A stretch of DNA of 64,000 nucleotides from Sulfitobacter guttiformis. Its GTDB lineage: Bacteria; Pseudomonadota; Alphaproteobacteria; Rhodobacterales; Rhodobacteraceae. Made by a program: the position numbers and the translations under genes. The stretch spans positions 2,523,153 to 2,587,152 of the forward strand of contig NZ_RAQK01000001.1 of the NCBI RefSeq assembly GCF_003610455.1, in the 5' to 3' direction. Position 1 is the first letter of the stretch; every line of letters starts with the position of its first letter. The notes beneath the pieces were generated by a model. That model was not told where the DNA came from. It saw only the letters and a program-made list of their open reading frames with translations, and did not search any database. Below, piece after piece: positions 1 through 8,035 of the stretch.

Positions 1-427
1 TGTTCTTTAGGTAGACAGCCTTGGTCGTCTTAATGGTGCCGTGTTTTTTGCACATTAATTGGAGCGACGCATTTGGGCCTTTGAATTCCCCAACGACTTC
101 AACGTTCTCGGGCAACCTCTCTGCAAGCCATTCGCGGTAACGCTCAAGATACATCTGGCTTTTAATCTTAGACTTCAACTCTGAAGCACAATCAGGGCAG
201 CCCCCAGCATCGTTCGTTATGTGCAAACCCGGGGCGACCATGAAACCGCCGTGTTCTGGGCAGTTGATGGGCACTTTGGGCCGTTTGGAGGTTTCGAAGG
301 CTTCGGCGGTGCTAGAGTAGTCGAAACGATCCCCATGGCATTCGTGCGCCCGCTTCATCCATCTGTTGAAGTTGCCCTCCACAATCTTCTTGTGCCCTGC
401 CTCTGTGAGCTGCCTCTTTCTTTTCAT
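1..427 (-). CDS. Zinc-binding HNH/homing-endonuclease-like protein, C-terminus outside window
   Basis: Reading leftward from an ATG at 427 gives an open frame of 142 codons that runs off the left edge. A stop codon lies directly upstream of this ATG, so the start is fixed, with AAGG a few bases before it. The product begins MKRKRQLTEAGHKK. It contains a block of the form RAHECHGDRFDY, then PINCPEHGGF, then GGCPDCA, and a second CKKHG block. This spacing of Cys and His recurs in small phage and plasmid proteins related to HNH or very-short-patch-type endonucleases (DUF723-like). I infer a nucleic-acid-binding zinc protein. Catalytic residues would lie in the missing part, so nuclease activity is not shown. 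It may be part of the integrative element. Confidence 0.6.
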   Translation of the reverse strand, partial: MKRKRQLTEAGHKKIVEGNFNRWMKRAHECHGDRFDYSSTAEAFETSKRPKVPINCPEHGGFMVAPGLHITNDAGGCPDCASELKSKIKSQMYLERYREWLAERLPENVEVVGEFKGPNASLQLMCKKHGTIKTTKAVYLKN

Positions 428-865
428 TTACCTTGAGCTCCACCTTGTGCTGTGGGCGAGAATATTCCCTGCAGTTTTATCTCTCTTATTCAGCAGGACA
501 AGTCTGGGTACCTTCGGTCGCAAGAACCAAGGATTTTTTTGTTCATCATTCGACGGTCAGGTCAGCTTCCCACTTTATGTGTTAAAATATACAAGATGCA
601 GCATCTATCACATTGGGCTCACTGCCGCCATTAGATCATTTGCAGCATTCCTAGATGTGACCTCTCATTGAACGGCTGCTTTCGCCAGATTGCCTCAGAG
701 CCCGCGCACTTGCAGCGAAAGTCCGTTTCCCGCCCTTGGTGTCTCGCAGCAATCTATATCACAGACAGGTAACAGCGCGTTTTGCGCCACAGAAACCCAA
801 GTCCCAAAAACACACTGTAGTAGACTTGTCCGTAGTTTGAGCCGTACTGTGCAAGCAAGGAGAGC
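428..865. other. Intergenic region before integrase
   Basis: No convincing gene in 438 bases. It lies between the divergent zinc-protein gene and the integrase, so promoters for both should be here. The right part carries GC-rich stretches, and AAGGAG ends five to eight bases before the integrase start. Confidence 0.5.
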
Positions 866-2107
866 ATGATGCGGCAGCTGCGGGACGACACACATATACT
901 GTTAGACGGTGCAGTCCGTGTGTATCGGCGCGTGCGCAGCAGGCGCTGGCAGGCAGCCTTTACCATCGACGGGCACACAGTGCGTATCAGCACGGGCAAG
1001 CGCGACTTGGAAGAAGCCAAGGAATATGCAGGCGACGCATACCTTGAGTACAAATTTCGCCACAAGAACGACTTGCCCATCGTCACCAAGAAATTCTCTG
1101 ACGTGGCACGACTGGCGATTTTGGACATGCGCAAGCAGCTGAACGCGGGCTTGGGCAAGAAAGTCTACAAAGACTACATCGTGTGCATAGAGAGCTATTT
1201 GATTCCGTTCTTTGGCTCGCAGCATGTCACATCAATCGACTACCAGAAAATCCAAGACTTCTATGAGTGGCGTCGTATCAAAATGGGGCGTGAACCCAAG
1301 GCAAGCACGTTGAACACACACAACTCCGCCATGAACCGAGTGTTTGACGAAGCTGTGGCGCGAGGGTTTCTGGCGCACAAGAATGTGCCTCTGTTGGTGA
1401 ACAAGGGCGAGAAAAGCGAACGTCGCCCAGACTTCACGCGCGAAGAATACGCAACGATGATCCGCAAGCTGCCCAGCTGGATCACACAGGGCAAAAAGGG
1501 CAAGCCCACTGACATGCGCCATCTGATGCGCGACTATGTATTGATCCTTGCCAATACAGGGATGAGGCACGGCACTGAGGCGCTGAACCTGCGCTGGAAG
1601 CATGTCACGCTGTTCGAAGACAAGGGGCTGCAATACCTAGAAATGAGCGTGTCGGGCAAAACAGGGCGGCGCGACATCATCTGCCGTTCTGGCACCATCA
1701 ACTATCTCAAGCGCATTCACGAACGATCAGAAGACATCAAACACATCCCGTTTGAGCAGCTTCTAAAGAACAAAGTGGATTTGCCTGTGTTCCGCTTGCC
1801 GGATGGCACGGTGTCAAAGAACCTGCATCAGACGTTCCGAGCGTTTGTAACGGAGACAGGGCTGATTACATGTCCGCGCACTGCACAGAACCGAACGCTT
1901 TACAGTTTGCGGCACACCTATGCCACGTTCTCTCTGCTCAATGACGGCATGGACATCCATGCGTTGGCTGTACAGATGGGCACAAGCATCGGCATGATCG
2001 AGCGGCATTACAGCCACCTTACGCCACGTTTGAAGAAGGATATGCTCACAGGCAAGCGCTACGAGCTTTCGTATGCTGAATATCAGGCACAGCAAGCGTC
2101 AGGGTAG
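866..2107 (+). CDS. Site-specific tyrosine recombinase / integrase
   Basis: This 413-residue protein has the full phage-integrase layout. A SAM-like core-binding domain lies near residues 75-170 (IESYLIPFFGSQHVTSID) and the catalytic domain near 190-400. The first catalytic Arg is in NTGMRHGTEALNL, the H-x-x-R equivalent is LYSLRHTYATF, and the nucleophile Tyr is in MIERHYSHLTP. The start at 866 has AAGGAG just upstream; an ATG at 869 is an equally good alternative. Length is typical for element-borne integrases. It probably mobilises the element that ends in the tRNA-Phe fragment about 14 kb to the right, but a second recombinase sits 1.3 kb away, so which enzyme uses that site is unsettled. 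Confidence 0.9.
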   Translation: MMRQLRDDTHILLDGAVRVYRRVRSRRWQAAFTIDGHTVRISTGKRDLEEAKEYAGDAYLEYKFRHKNDLPIVTKKFSDVARLAILDMRKQLNAGLGKKVYKDYIVCIESYLIPFFGSQHVTSIDYQKIQDFYEWRRIKMGREPKASTLNTHNSAMNRVFDEAVARGFLAHKNVPLLVNKGEKSERRPDFTREEYATMIRKLPSWITQGKKGKPTDMRHLMRDYVLILANTGMRHGTEALNLRWKHVTLFEDKGLQYLEMSVSGKTGRRDIICRSGTINYLKRIHERSEDIKHIPFEQLLKNKVDLPVFRLPDGTVSKNLHQTFRAFVTETGLITCPRTAQNRTLYSLRHTYATFSLLNDGMDIHALAVQMGTSIGMIERHYSHLTPRLKKDMLTGKRYELSYAEYQAQQASG

Positions 2108-2283
2108 GGGCTTTGGCTATGGACTTTGCGTACGTGGGTTGCAAATGAAAATTATGCTGTTTTAGAAAGACGGAAAATCACTGTTTGTGATAAGAAGAGG
2201 TGTGGCGACGTTCTCCAAGATGTTGACAAGAAGCTTTTTGGCATGGCTTTCTATAGTCTATTGGAATATTTGATAGGTGAGAT

Positions 2284-2673
2284 ATGAAAAAGCGCATTTT
2301 TTCTTTAATAGCTGTGGCGATAGCGGTAGCAGGATGCGACCCCGCTATGCAGGAAAAAGCCAGCCTAGCCGAAAAAATACCTGCCACTCAGACAAATTCA
2401 ATCCCAATTAAAACAGCTGCGACTGAGCCGTTGGCAGACGGACTATATAGCCAAACACTTGCCGGAAAACTGATAACTCTAAGTGTTGTTGATGGACAGC
2501 CAGTAAAATATACTTGGGGTGATAGTTATTCAACTACAGATATTTCTCGGCGCGGTGAAATGATCCAAATTGATGGTGCAAAGTTCAAAATACTTTCAAA
2601 TAGTCCCGCTAAAATTTCGGGCATCTATAGTTGGGGCGGATATCTCCGTCGGCTGCACCTGACAAGAAAATGA
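2284..2673 (+). CDS. Small lipoprotein, paralogous to the secreted protein at 2917
   Basis: The 129-residue product starts MKKRIFSLIAVAIAVAGCDP, a lipoprotein signal with lipobox VAGC, so the mature protein is probably lipid-anchored at Cys18. A GGTGAG ribosome site precedes the ATG. The mature region contains VVDGQPVKYTWGDSYSTTDI and MIQIDGAKFKIL. The opposite-strand neighbour has GGQPVSYKWGSYKAKNVSM and VISIDQAVIENL in the same order, so the two share a fold of about 60 residues. Function is unknown. It sits between the two recombinases and may be a cell-surface cargo gene. Confidence 0.75.
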   Translation: MKKRIFSLIAVAIAVAGCDPAMQEKASLAEKIPATQTNSIPIKTAATEPLADGLYSQTLAGKLITLSVVDGQPVKYTWGDSYSTTDISRRGEMIQIDGAKFKILSNSPAKISGIYSWGGYLRRLHLTRK

Positions 2674-2916
2674 CTGTGTGTATTTCATATCCTACCGCGC
2701 TAAAGGTATTCGGTAAGCCTTTTACGTAACTATAAGAACGATAGTTCAGTGGCTAGGTAATAAAATCTAGATGCCCAGGACTGAAGATTTTTCGGAGTTC
2801 ACAGAAAAACTCAATGTTCAGCCTAATTTATAATTAGACGGTTTTAAAATTCGCTAGCATTCATTGGTAGCAGCGCCTTGCTATCACCTGGACGATAAAG
2901 ATCGTGTTCTAGAGCA

Positions 2917-3246
2917 CTAGCCACAGATAAAAGTGACGTCCTGGCCTTGCCCTTTAAACTGCCACTTCCCCTGAAATGCTGCTTTGCCGCTTTGAGTAGC
3001 GCCAACTTTCAAGTTCTCGATAACTGCTTGATCTATGGATATAACGTTTCCTGTCATGGAGACGTTTTTCGCTTTGTAGCTTCCCCATTTGTATGACACA
3101 GGCTGTCCGCCCTGTACTAATATTGTGGCGGTTTTCCCAGAAACGTTGCCCTTATAGGCGCAGTTGGACAACTCGCTAGCCATTGCGGGTACTGCAAGTG
3201 CTAACAACACCGCGCTTGCTGCCGAAACGATGATACCTAGACGCAT
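2917..3246 (-). CDS. Secreted small protein, paralogue of the lipoprotein at 2284
   Basis: I start at ATG 3246 because TAGGAA lies just upstream and because the protein then begins with a clean Sec signal (MRLGIIVSAASAVLLALAVP...AMAS). The mature domain of about 85 residues has two cysteines (SNCAYKG near the start, FICG at the very end) that could form a disulfide. The central GGQPVSYKWG motif matches the lipoprotein on the other strand. The two genes converge. Function is unknown; a periplasmic binding or inhibitor role would be guesswork. Confidence 0.75.
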   Translation of the reverse strand: MRLGIIVSAASAVLLALAVPAMASELSNCAYKGNVSGKTATILVQGGQPVSYKWGSYKAKNVSMTGNVISIDQAVIENLKVGATQSGKAAFQGKWQFKGQGQDVTFICG

Positions 3247-3446
3247 AAAATTTCCTAAATTCAAAAACCACAACAAATTGTTTGGCTACATTGATAAAAG
3301 TGGGTCAGTAGAACCTTCTCATCATGAAAATCGCATTCGATTCTGTCAACCCATCTATAAATGCTCTATTTTAATAAGGTTCTTTGATATATTGGGGTTT
3401 TAAACTGGCGTTCGTGGCAATTTACGCTGAGGTTCGGTCTTAACAT

Positions 3447-4118
3447 TCAAAGCAGCTCGACTGCTTGGCTCAGCTGCTCTGAATTCACATCAATGTAGCG
3501 CTGCGTTGTCGATATGTGGCTGTGCCCCGCAAGTTCAGCAAGCAACCGCACACCTACGCCTTTGTTCGCCAGCCGCGTAATGTAGGTGCGCCGCCCCGAA
3601 TGACTTGATGCATCTTTCAACCCGCATGCTTTGTATACGTCGAGGAACAGCTGGCACATGGTGTTGCCTGAGAAGTGCCCGCCTTTCTGGCTTTCGAACA
3701 GAGGGCTGTTTTGATCTGCGCTGCGTATTGTTTCGCCGTACTCACTCAGCGATTTGCGCAACCGCTGGTTCAGGTACACTGTGCGGGTTTTGCCCCCTTT
3801 GCTTTGCTCTGCGCTGAGAATGAACTGACTGCGCACAGCACCAGCTTCATCAAACACGTTGCCCACAGTCAGCGCTGCAATTTCCTTGGCGCGCAGCCCA
3901 GCGTAAAAGCTCACCATCACAATCGTTTCATCGCGGACTGGATGACGCCGACTGCGGCAGTAGTGTAAAACACGACGCAGCTGCGCCTCGTTCAATGTCT
4001 GTGCTTGGCGCATGTCAAAACTCCTAAAAACATAACGTTTTGTTAGCTTTGACTGTAAAGTCTGAGGTTCCGGTTGGTCGACCGAAATCACGCCAAGTCC
4101 GTATGCTATATTTTTCAA
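3447..4118 (-). CDS. Short tyrosine recombinase (XerD-like)
   Basis: This 223-residue recombinase consists mostly of a catalytic domain: Arg in SFYAGLRAKEIAAL, a K-rich strand QSKGGKTRTVYL, HSGRRTYITRL, AGHSHISTTQRYIDV with nucleophile Tyr. It lacks a full core-binding domain, which is common for small recombinases of this kind in Rhodobacterales elements. The start could instead be the internal ATG of MRQAQTLNEAQ at about residue 37, which would trim a poorly conserved leader. It is transcribed away from the plasmid-like gene block and is preceded by two adjacent inverted repeats. It may be the element's own second recombinase or part of a nested element. Confidence 0.85.
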   Translation of the reverse strand: MKNIAYGLGVISVDQPEPQTLQSKLTKRYVFRSFDMRQAQTLNEAQLRRVLHYCRSRRHPVRDETIVMVSFYAGLRAKEIAALTVGNVFDEAGAVRSQFILSAEQSKGGKTRTVYLNQRLRKSLSEYGETIRSADQNSPLFESQKGGHFSGNTMCQLFLDVYKACGLKDASSHSGRRTYITRLANKGVGVRLLAELAGHSHISTTQRYIDVNSEQLSQAVELL

Positions 4119-4122
4119 TGAC

Positions 4123-4155
4123 TTAGGCGATAACCTAATACAATATGTATTGTAT
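4123..4155. promoter_or_regulatory. Two adjacent inverted repeats upstream of recombinase
   Basis: TTAGG-N6-CCTAA (4123-4138) abuts ATACAAT-N4-ATTGTAT (4138-4155), directly upstream of the recombinase start at 4118. The arrangement fits operator half-sites or recombination core/arm sites. No matching regulator gene is obvious nearby. Confidence 0.4.
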
Positions 4156-4211
4156 GAGGTTTTGGGCTGTGTGGTTCTGCGCCAGCAAAAGCCTTGTACT
4201 TGAGGTGGCGC

Positions 4212-4946
4212 TCAGTGACGCTGCGCAGGCTCGACACTGTCATCAGTGTCCAGTGTTAGCCAAGAACGCCAAAGTTGGGTTTTGAAATATGAGGCGTCTG
4301 AGCGTCGCGCGCTTTGGTCTTGCTGACTGCTTAATAAACCTGCCCAACAAAGAGGGCGCAGCACACAGCAGTAGAATGACGACGTCGCGCGCCACGCCAT
4401 CGGTTCGTTACTGAGTTTTCCATAAAAGACTTCGTACAGCTCGACTTCCGTACCGCCATCTTCAGCTTCGACATTGAGCACATTGAACCAAACGTCCCAG
4501 TTCCCTGCCGCTTGATCGCCGCTGCGGCTGTAACTGCTGTGATCCATGTTCATGAGGTAAAACGGTATTAAGGCATCAACTAGCTGAGCTGGATGGGCAA
4601 GCAGTTCAGCGCCACGTTTGGTGATCTTGAACTGTCCTTTGTAATGCCGCCCCAGCTTTAATTCTACGAGCAAGAAATGCAGCAGTTCCAAGGGCGGGAA
4701 ATCGTATTCGTTGAGCACCTTGTTGACGCTGAACAGCTCATCGTAGCTCATGTCAGGCCAATCGAAGTGCTCGGCTGCCCAGTGAACGAACACGCGCTTG
4801 AAGGCTTTGTTGGAGGTGAGCCCAATTCCATTATGTTCTTGGGCGTAACGCAAAGTCAGCAATGCTGCCCGCAGCAACGGTGAGGAGGCAAGGTCAGGAT
4901 GATCATCAGGCAGCTGGCGAAATTCAATCATGCAGAATCTTGGCAT
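4212..4946 (-). CDS. Conserved hypothetical protein of mobile element
   Basis: A 244-residue soluble protein that I do not recognise. It is rich in aromatic residues, with blocks such as LLRAALLTLRYAQEHNGIGL, NKAFKRVFVHWAAEHFDWP and LELLHFLLVELKLGRHYKG followed by FKITKRGAELLAHP. The last block resembles a winged-helix wing or a restriction-associated helical domain. There are no Cys-His clusters and no membrane segments. An internal ATG (MIEFRQLPDD, residue 6) is an alternative start, and neither has a strong ribosome site. It is the last gene of a leftward series with the DUF3768 and DUF6641-like genes, so a role in element maintenance is inferred. Confidence 0.65.
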   Translation of the reverse strand: MPRFCMIEFRQLPDDHPDLASSPLLRAALLTLRYAQEHNGIGLTSNKAFKRVFVHWAAEHFDWPDMSYDELFSVNKVLNEYDFPPLELLHFLLVELKLGRHYKGQFKITKRGAELLAHPAQLVDALIPFYLMNMDHSSYSRSGDQAAGNWDVWFNVLNVEAEDGGTEVELYEVFYGKLSNEPMAWRATSSFYCCVLRPLCWAGLLSSQQDQSARRSDASYFKTQLWRSWLTLDTDDSVEPAQRH

Positions 4947-4977
4947 AGCTGAACGTAACGAGCCAGTCTAAACCTGC

Positions 4978-5310
4978 TTAGTATTCGTCAGCCAGCATCA
5001 CCGTCAGCACTCGCGCAGTGACAGCTGGGTCTGAAGGGGCAGGGCTGTGCATCGTCAAATCCAAATCGTAATAGTCGAATTTCCAGAACACTGAATGTGC
5101 TTGGTGCGTTATTTGTCCGAAGTCATGTTCGCCATATGGATCATTGTCAGCTGTGAACGCGTCGAAGTTCTGAACTGCCTGTAGAACGTCAGCAACTGAC
5201 GCCTCACCCAGCGCTTGCACTCCTTGGGTGATCATAACTCGGCATCCCGCAAATGTGCGCCGAGCCTGATCATTAAGTGCTGCTATTTCGATGGCGTCTG
5301 CATCATGCAT
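4978..5310 (-). CDS. DUF3768 domain-containing protein
   Basis: The frame from ATG 5310 encodes 110 residues beginning MHDADAIEIAALNDQARRTF. The sequence shows the DUF3768 pattern: GCRVMITQGVQAL, VQNFDAFTADNDPYGEHDFG, VFWKFDYYDLDL, and a C-terminus VLTVMLADEY. The open frame extends further upstream but reads out of phase across the preceding gene. The chosen ATG overlaps the stop of that gene by eight bases, so the two are probably translationally coupled. DUF3768 proteins are common on alphaproteobacterial plasmids and integrative elements and have no assigned biochemical function. Confidence 0.85.
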   Translation of the reverse strand: MHDADAIEIAALNDQARRTFAGCRVMITQGVQALGEASVADVLQAVQNFDAFTADNDPYGEHDFGQITHQAHSVFWKFDYYDLDLTMHSPAPSDPAVTARVLTVMLADEY

Positions 5311-5761
5311 TTGCGGACGCCTTTGCCGCTCCGGGCTTGAGGCTTGGTGCACGTTCAGCTGTTTTACTGATGGCTTGATCCAGTTCACCTGCACCAGCTG
5401 CCGACATGAAGGCATCCAACACCGCGCCCACGTCTTTGAGTGTTTTGACGAACACAGCATTGTTGCTGCCATCTGCCGCAACCACACGTGCCCCGTAGCG
5501 GCACTGCACATACCAACCGTTGTCCTGTTCAAAGAACCACGGACGCACGCCGCGCATTGCTTTTGTCAGTACGCGCTCGCCCAGCTCATTTTGCATCCAT
5601 TTGGATTTCTCAACGCGGTGATCTTCGCCTTTGAGTGCAGCGGCATAAACCAGCTTTTGCTCTTTCAGCCCAGCCATCAGTTTTTCACGTCGGGCTATCA
5701 CAGGATCACGTTTGGTGTTCCGAGTGACCGATTTGAACGTTAGCTTTTCTAGATGTGTCAT
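5303..5761 (-). CDS. DUF6641-like hypothetical protein
   Basis: A 152-residue basic, soluble protein starting MTHLEKLTFKSVTRNTKRDP. It then has VIARREKLMAGLKEQKLVY, a central PWFFEQDNGWYVQCRYGARVV and an Ala-rich tail. The order of a basic N-terminus, a helical R/K-rich stretch and a W-F/Y-rich strand region resembles the DUF6641 family found beside DUF3768 in plasmids and genomic islands. Family assignment is from memory of the pattern. AGCAAGGAGCGC lies just before the ATG. It is followed by, and overlaps, the DUF3768 gene. Confidence 0.7.
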   Translation of the reverse strand: MTHLEKLTFKSVTRNTKRDPVIARREKLMAGLKEQKLVYAAALKGEDHRVEKSKWMQNELGERVLTKAMRGVRPWFFEQDNGWYVQCRYGARVVAADGSNNAVFVKTLKDVGAVLDAFMSAAGAGELDQAISKTAERAPSLKPGAAKASANA

Positions 5762-5787
5762 ATGCGCTCCTTGCTGCTTGTTGACAG

Positions 5788-6003
5788 TTAAAGCGTATGA
5801 TCATCTTTGGGCTTGGACGACCGAAATCTAATCCAAGTATCTGAATTTATTACTCTATATTGATACTGCACCGAACCTACGCTCACAAAAAAAGCGTCTA
5901 ACGGTATGAACCATTGACGCTGTTTTATGTCTGTTAAGTGTATGTACTGCTTCACGTATTGCTGTTTGAACAGTTGCTCTTTGAACATTTGTTGTTTGAG
6001 CAT
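5788..6003 (-). CDS. Small protein with pentapeptide FKQQ-type repeats
   Basis: A 71-residue open frame in line with its leftward neighbours. Its N-terminus repeats a five-residue unit: MLKQQ-MFKEQ-LFKQQ-YVKQY. The rest (DIKQRQWFIPLDAFFVSVG, YRVINSDTWIRFRSS) has a normal globular composition. The repeat is also visible in DNA as a 15-base tandem array. I see no clear ribosome site, and the frame stays open a further 12 codons upstream without another start, so the real start or even the gene status is open. No known family is recognised. Confidence 0.4.
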   Translation of the reverse strand: MLKQQMFKEQLFKQQYVKQYIHLTDIKQRQWFIPLDAFFVSVGSVQYQYRVINSDTWIRFRSSKPKDDHTL

Positions 6004-6011
6004 TTGTTCGT
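5955..6011. repeat. 15-bp imperfect tandem repeat
   Basis: Four imperfect copies of a 15-base unit of the form TTGCTGTTTGAACAG run through this stretch. The period is a multiple of three and gives the FKQQ-type pentapeptides when read on the minus strand. Such repeats can also act as iterons, because a putative replication protein gene lies immediately beside them. Confidence 0.5.
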
Positions 6012-6105
6012 GAGTATTGATTTGCCAAGGATTTTACCTAAGACATGCAATCCACTTATCTGTACGAGAACTGTTTGCGTGCAGGGGCTTAGCCGCGCTG
6101 CATCA

Positions 6106-6708
6106 TCAATGTTCGTCGGGTAGCTGATACCTAGCCTGTTGAGCCGCTAGTGCCTGTTTCGCGTCGTTAAGCCAGAGTGGGCTGGCTGCCCTTAATATGC
6201 GTGCCTGCTGTGCATCATGTTGGTATTCAGCCAAAGTGTTGGCAGATGTTCGGTCCCAACACAGATCGTCCAACAGCGTTTCCCCGCCCAGTTGCCAATA
6301 CTCACCTGTAAGATAGTTGGTGGCAGCCTTTTTGTGTAGAAGCGGCATGATCCAGTTTTTGCCAAGCGGCGCTGTCTGGTAATGATGCTGCGTCCATACG
6401 GCGTTTAATACACAGCATGTATGTTCGATGTCTGCGATGGGGGCGAGCAAAGCAAAATGGACATGATAGTTTTCACTGTCAGAACCTTCATGAGCGAAAC
6501 ACCAGCGCGGAACCCGAACCGCTTGTCGCTCAGCAGCTTTGCCGAAGAACACACGATCAATTTTGTTCCAGTATGAACGCAATACTTTGGTTGCGCTGTG
6601 TCTGCCGATGGTGCGTCCATCGATGAACTTCAACGTGCCAAAAACATTCCAATCTTTCGACAGCAGATGATCCATCAAAGCTGCTCTTTCGCGTTTGTGT
6701 TGCTCCAT
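6106..6708 (-). CDS. Putative HUH endonuclease (rolling-circle Rep / relaxase-like)
   Basis: The 200-residue protein (start ATG 6708, GGGAGAGG 11 bases upstream) carries the three motifs of a HUH-type single-strand nuclease in order. Motif I is a strand WNVFGTLKF. Motif II is NYHVHFALLAP, a His-x-His near residue 80. Motif III is AATNYLTGEYW near residue 127, with one or two candidate nucleophile tyrosines. A TTG 33 bases further upstream could extend it. HUH proteins nick DNA at an origin or at a transfer site. Here the gene lies two genes from an AAA ATPase and next to short tandem repeats, so I infer a replication initiator or excised-form replicase for the element. No helicase domain is present. 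Confidence 0.6.
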   Translation of the reverse strand: MEQHKRERAALMDHLLSKDWNVFGTLKFIDGRTIGRHSATKVLRSYWNKIDRVFFGKAAERQAVRVPRWCFAHEGSDSENYHVHFALLAPIADIEHTCCVLNAVWTQHHYQTAPLGKNWIMPLLHKKAATNYLTGEYWQLGGETLLDDLCWDRTSANTLAEYQHDAQQARILRAASPLWLNDAKQALAAQQARYQLPDEH

Positions 6709-6911
6709 TGGTGTTACATTCCTCTCCCATGTATTTATCAACGAGACAGAAAAAGGCGCTTGTTTCAGGCAAAGACTGTGGGGCGAACAAATCTGAACAG
6801 CCTGTGTTGCGCACTAAGGTCGCGACACAGTGTTTGCCCACAGCTTGATGCATGGCAAAAAGCCGCCAGCATTGCTGCTGACGGCTTTTAGTCTTTGATT
6901 ATGTGCGCAGT

Positions 6912-7241
6912 TTAGTCTTCCAAATCCATGACAGCAGAAGGGTATGACAGCCCCGCAAGCTCACAGAGATAACGACGCTGTTCGAGTGGGGTCGCTTGAT
7001 CCCACTGACGCTTGAATGCGCTAAACTCGGATTCCGTCATCTGATGATGTGCAGCAGCTTCGAGCGATTGCTTGAGTTCGCCCTCTGCAAGCTCTTTCAC
7101 ATGAGGAAACGGATTTAGCCCTTCGTACCATTGCACCAAGCCGTCAATTTGTTCGAGACGTTTGAGAGCTTCTATGACACGGATATCGACTAATTGTTTG
7201 ATGTTGAGGATTTCAAGAAGCAGTTTGCGGCGTTGCATCAT
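6912..7241 (-). CDS. Hypothetical protein coupled to AAA ATPase
   Basis: This 109-residue helical, acidic protein starts MMQRRKLLLEILNIKQLVDI and ends AGLSYPSAVMDLED. Its start overlaps the stop of the ATPase gene by four bases (ATGA), a strong sign of translational coupling. That suggests a partner or adaptor for the ATPase. There are no known motifs and no membrane segment, and the family is not recognised. Confidence 0.65.
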   Translation of the reverse strand: MMQRRKLLLEILNIKQLVDIRVIEALKRLEQIDGLVQWYEGLNPFPHVKELAEGELKQSLEAAAHHQMTESEFSAFKRQWDQATPLEQRRYLCELAGLSYPSAVMDLED

Positions 7242-7966
7242 TTAATCACCTTTTTGATAGTACCTGCAACAGCTTGCGCGGTAAGGCTTGGCTTTGTCGC
7301 AGATGGCTGAGCTGACTGCTGATTTGTCACCAGCGACACCGCGGCTGACTTTAGCTTAAGTATATAATCCTCCACCCAATCGTTGAGGTTGCGCCCGCTT
7401 TGGTCAAAACCCTGAAGCAGAACGCATGCTTGTTCATGTGTTACTGTAAAGCCTTCTGCGTTGAAGATGTTCATGACGCGGTACGCCCATTGTTCTGAGC
7501 TAGGGTAGTCGACATGTAAGCAGCGAAAGCGATCTTTGAGCGGCGCATCAATGAGATGGAGGTTATTGGTAGTCGCAATTACGATGCCACCTTGGTGCTC
7601 GTCGATAAAAGCACGGAACCGTTTCTGCATTGGCATCGAGAACTGATCTAGTTCATCAAAGATGACGCATCCAGTATGCGCGCCCAGCAAAGTTTGCATT
7701 TGCCAAGAGTTCATCACTTTCTGAAAGCTATCAGAGTCTGCTTCATAGCTATTGGCATGAAAGGGATCATTAAACGCAGTATCTCCTACCCTCGCGTTTA
7801 GGACAATCTGTGCCGTTACGCTTTTGCCAGTACCTTTTGGCCCATACAGCAGAAGATGCTTGTTGATCTTGTTTTTTGCGTAGTCTTCAAGCGTTTGCTC
7901 CACAGCAGCACTCTTGAACATGACGTCACGCAAGGATGTTGGGCGGTTTCTTTGTTCGAAATTCAT
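7238..7966 (-). CDS. AAA+ ATPase (clamp-loader/RuvB-like fold)
   Basis: The 242-residue protein has Walker A GPKGTGKSVT near residue 42, Walker B VIFDELDQF near 99, a sensor-1 type IVIATTNNLHLID and an arginine-finger region APLKDRFRCLHVD. These are features of AAA+ clamp-loader or phage-type ATPases. The C-terminal 70 residues form a small helical lid followed by a Ser/Ala-rich tail. It is co-transcribed with the small protein that overlaps its stop and lies near the putative HUH nuclease. A role in element replication or transposition target handling is therefore reasonable, but no substrate can be named. Confidence 0.85.
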   Translation of the reverse strand: MNFEQRNRPTSLRDVMFKSAAVEQTLEDYAKNKINKHLLLYGPKGTGKSVTAQIVLNARVGDTAFNDPFHANSYEADSDSFQKVMNSWQMQTLLGAHTGCVIFDELDQFSMPMQKRFRAFIDEHQGGIVIATTNNLHLIDAPLKDRFRCLHVDYPSSEQWAYRVMNIFNAEGFTVTHEQACVLLQGFDQSGRNLNDWVEDYILKLKSAAVSLVTNQQSAQPSATKPSLTAQAVAGTIKKVIK

Positions 7967-8035
7967 GGTTAATTTTCTTTCTAAATTTGAGATGATGTAG
8001 GCAGCACAACGCTGCCTACTATTGGAGTTGAGGGG

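Noticed and set aside
4978..5532. Longer version of the DUF3768 gene
   Set aside because: The first 74 codons read out of phase across the DUF6641-like gene; DUF3768 similarity begins after the internal ATG at 5310.
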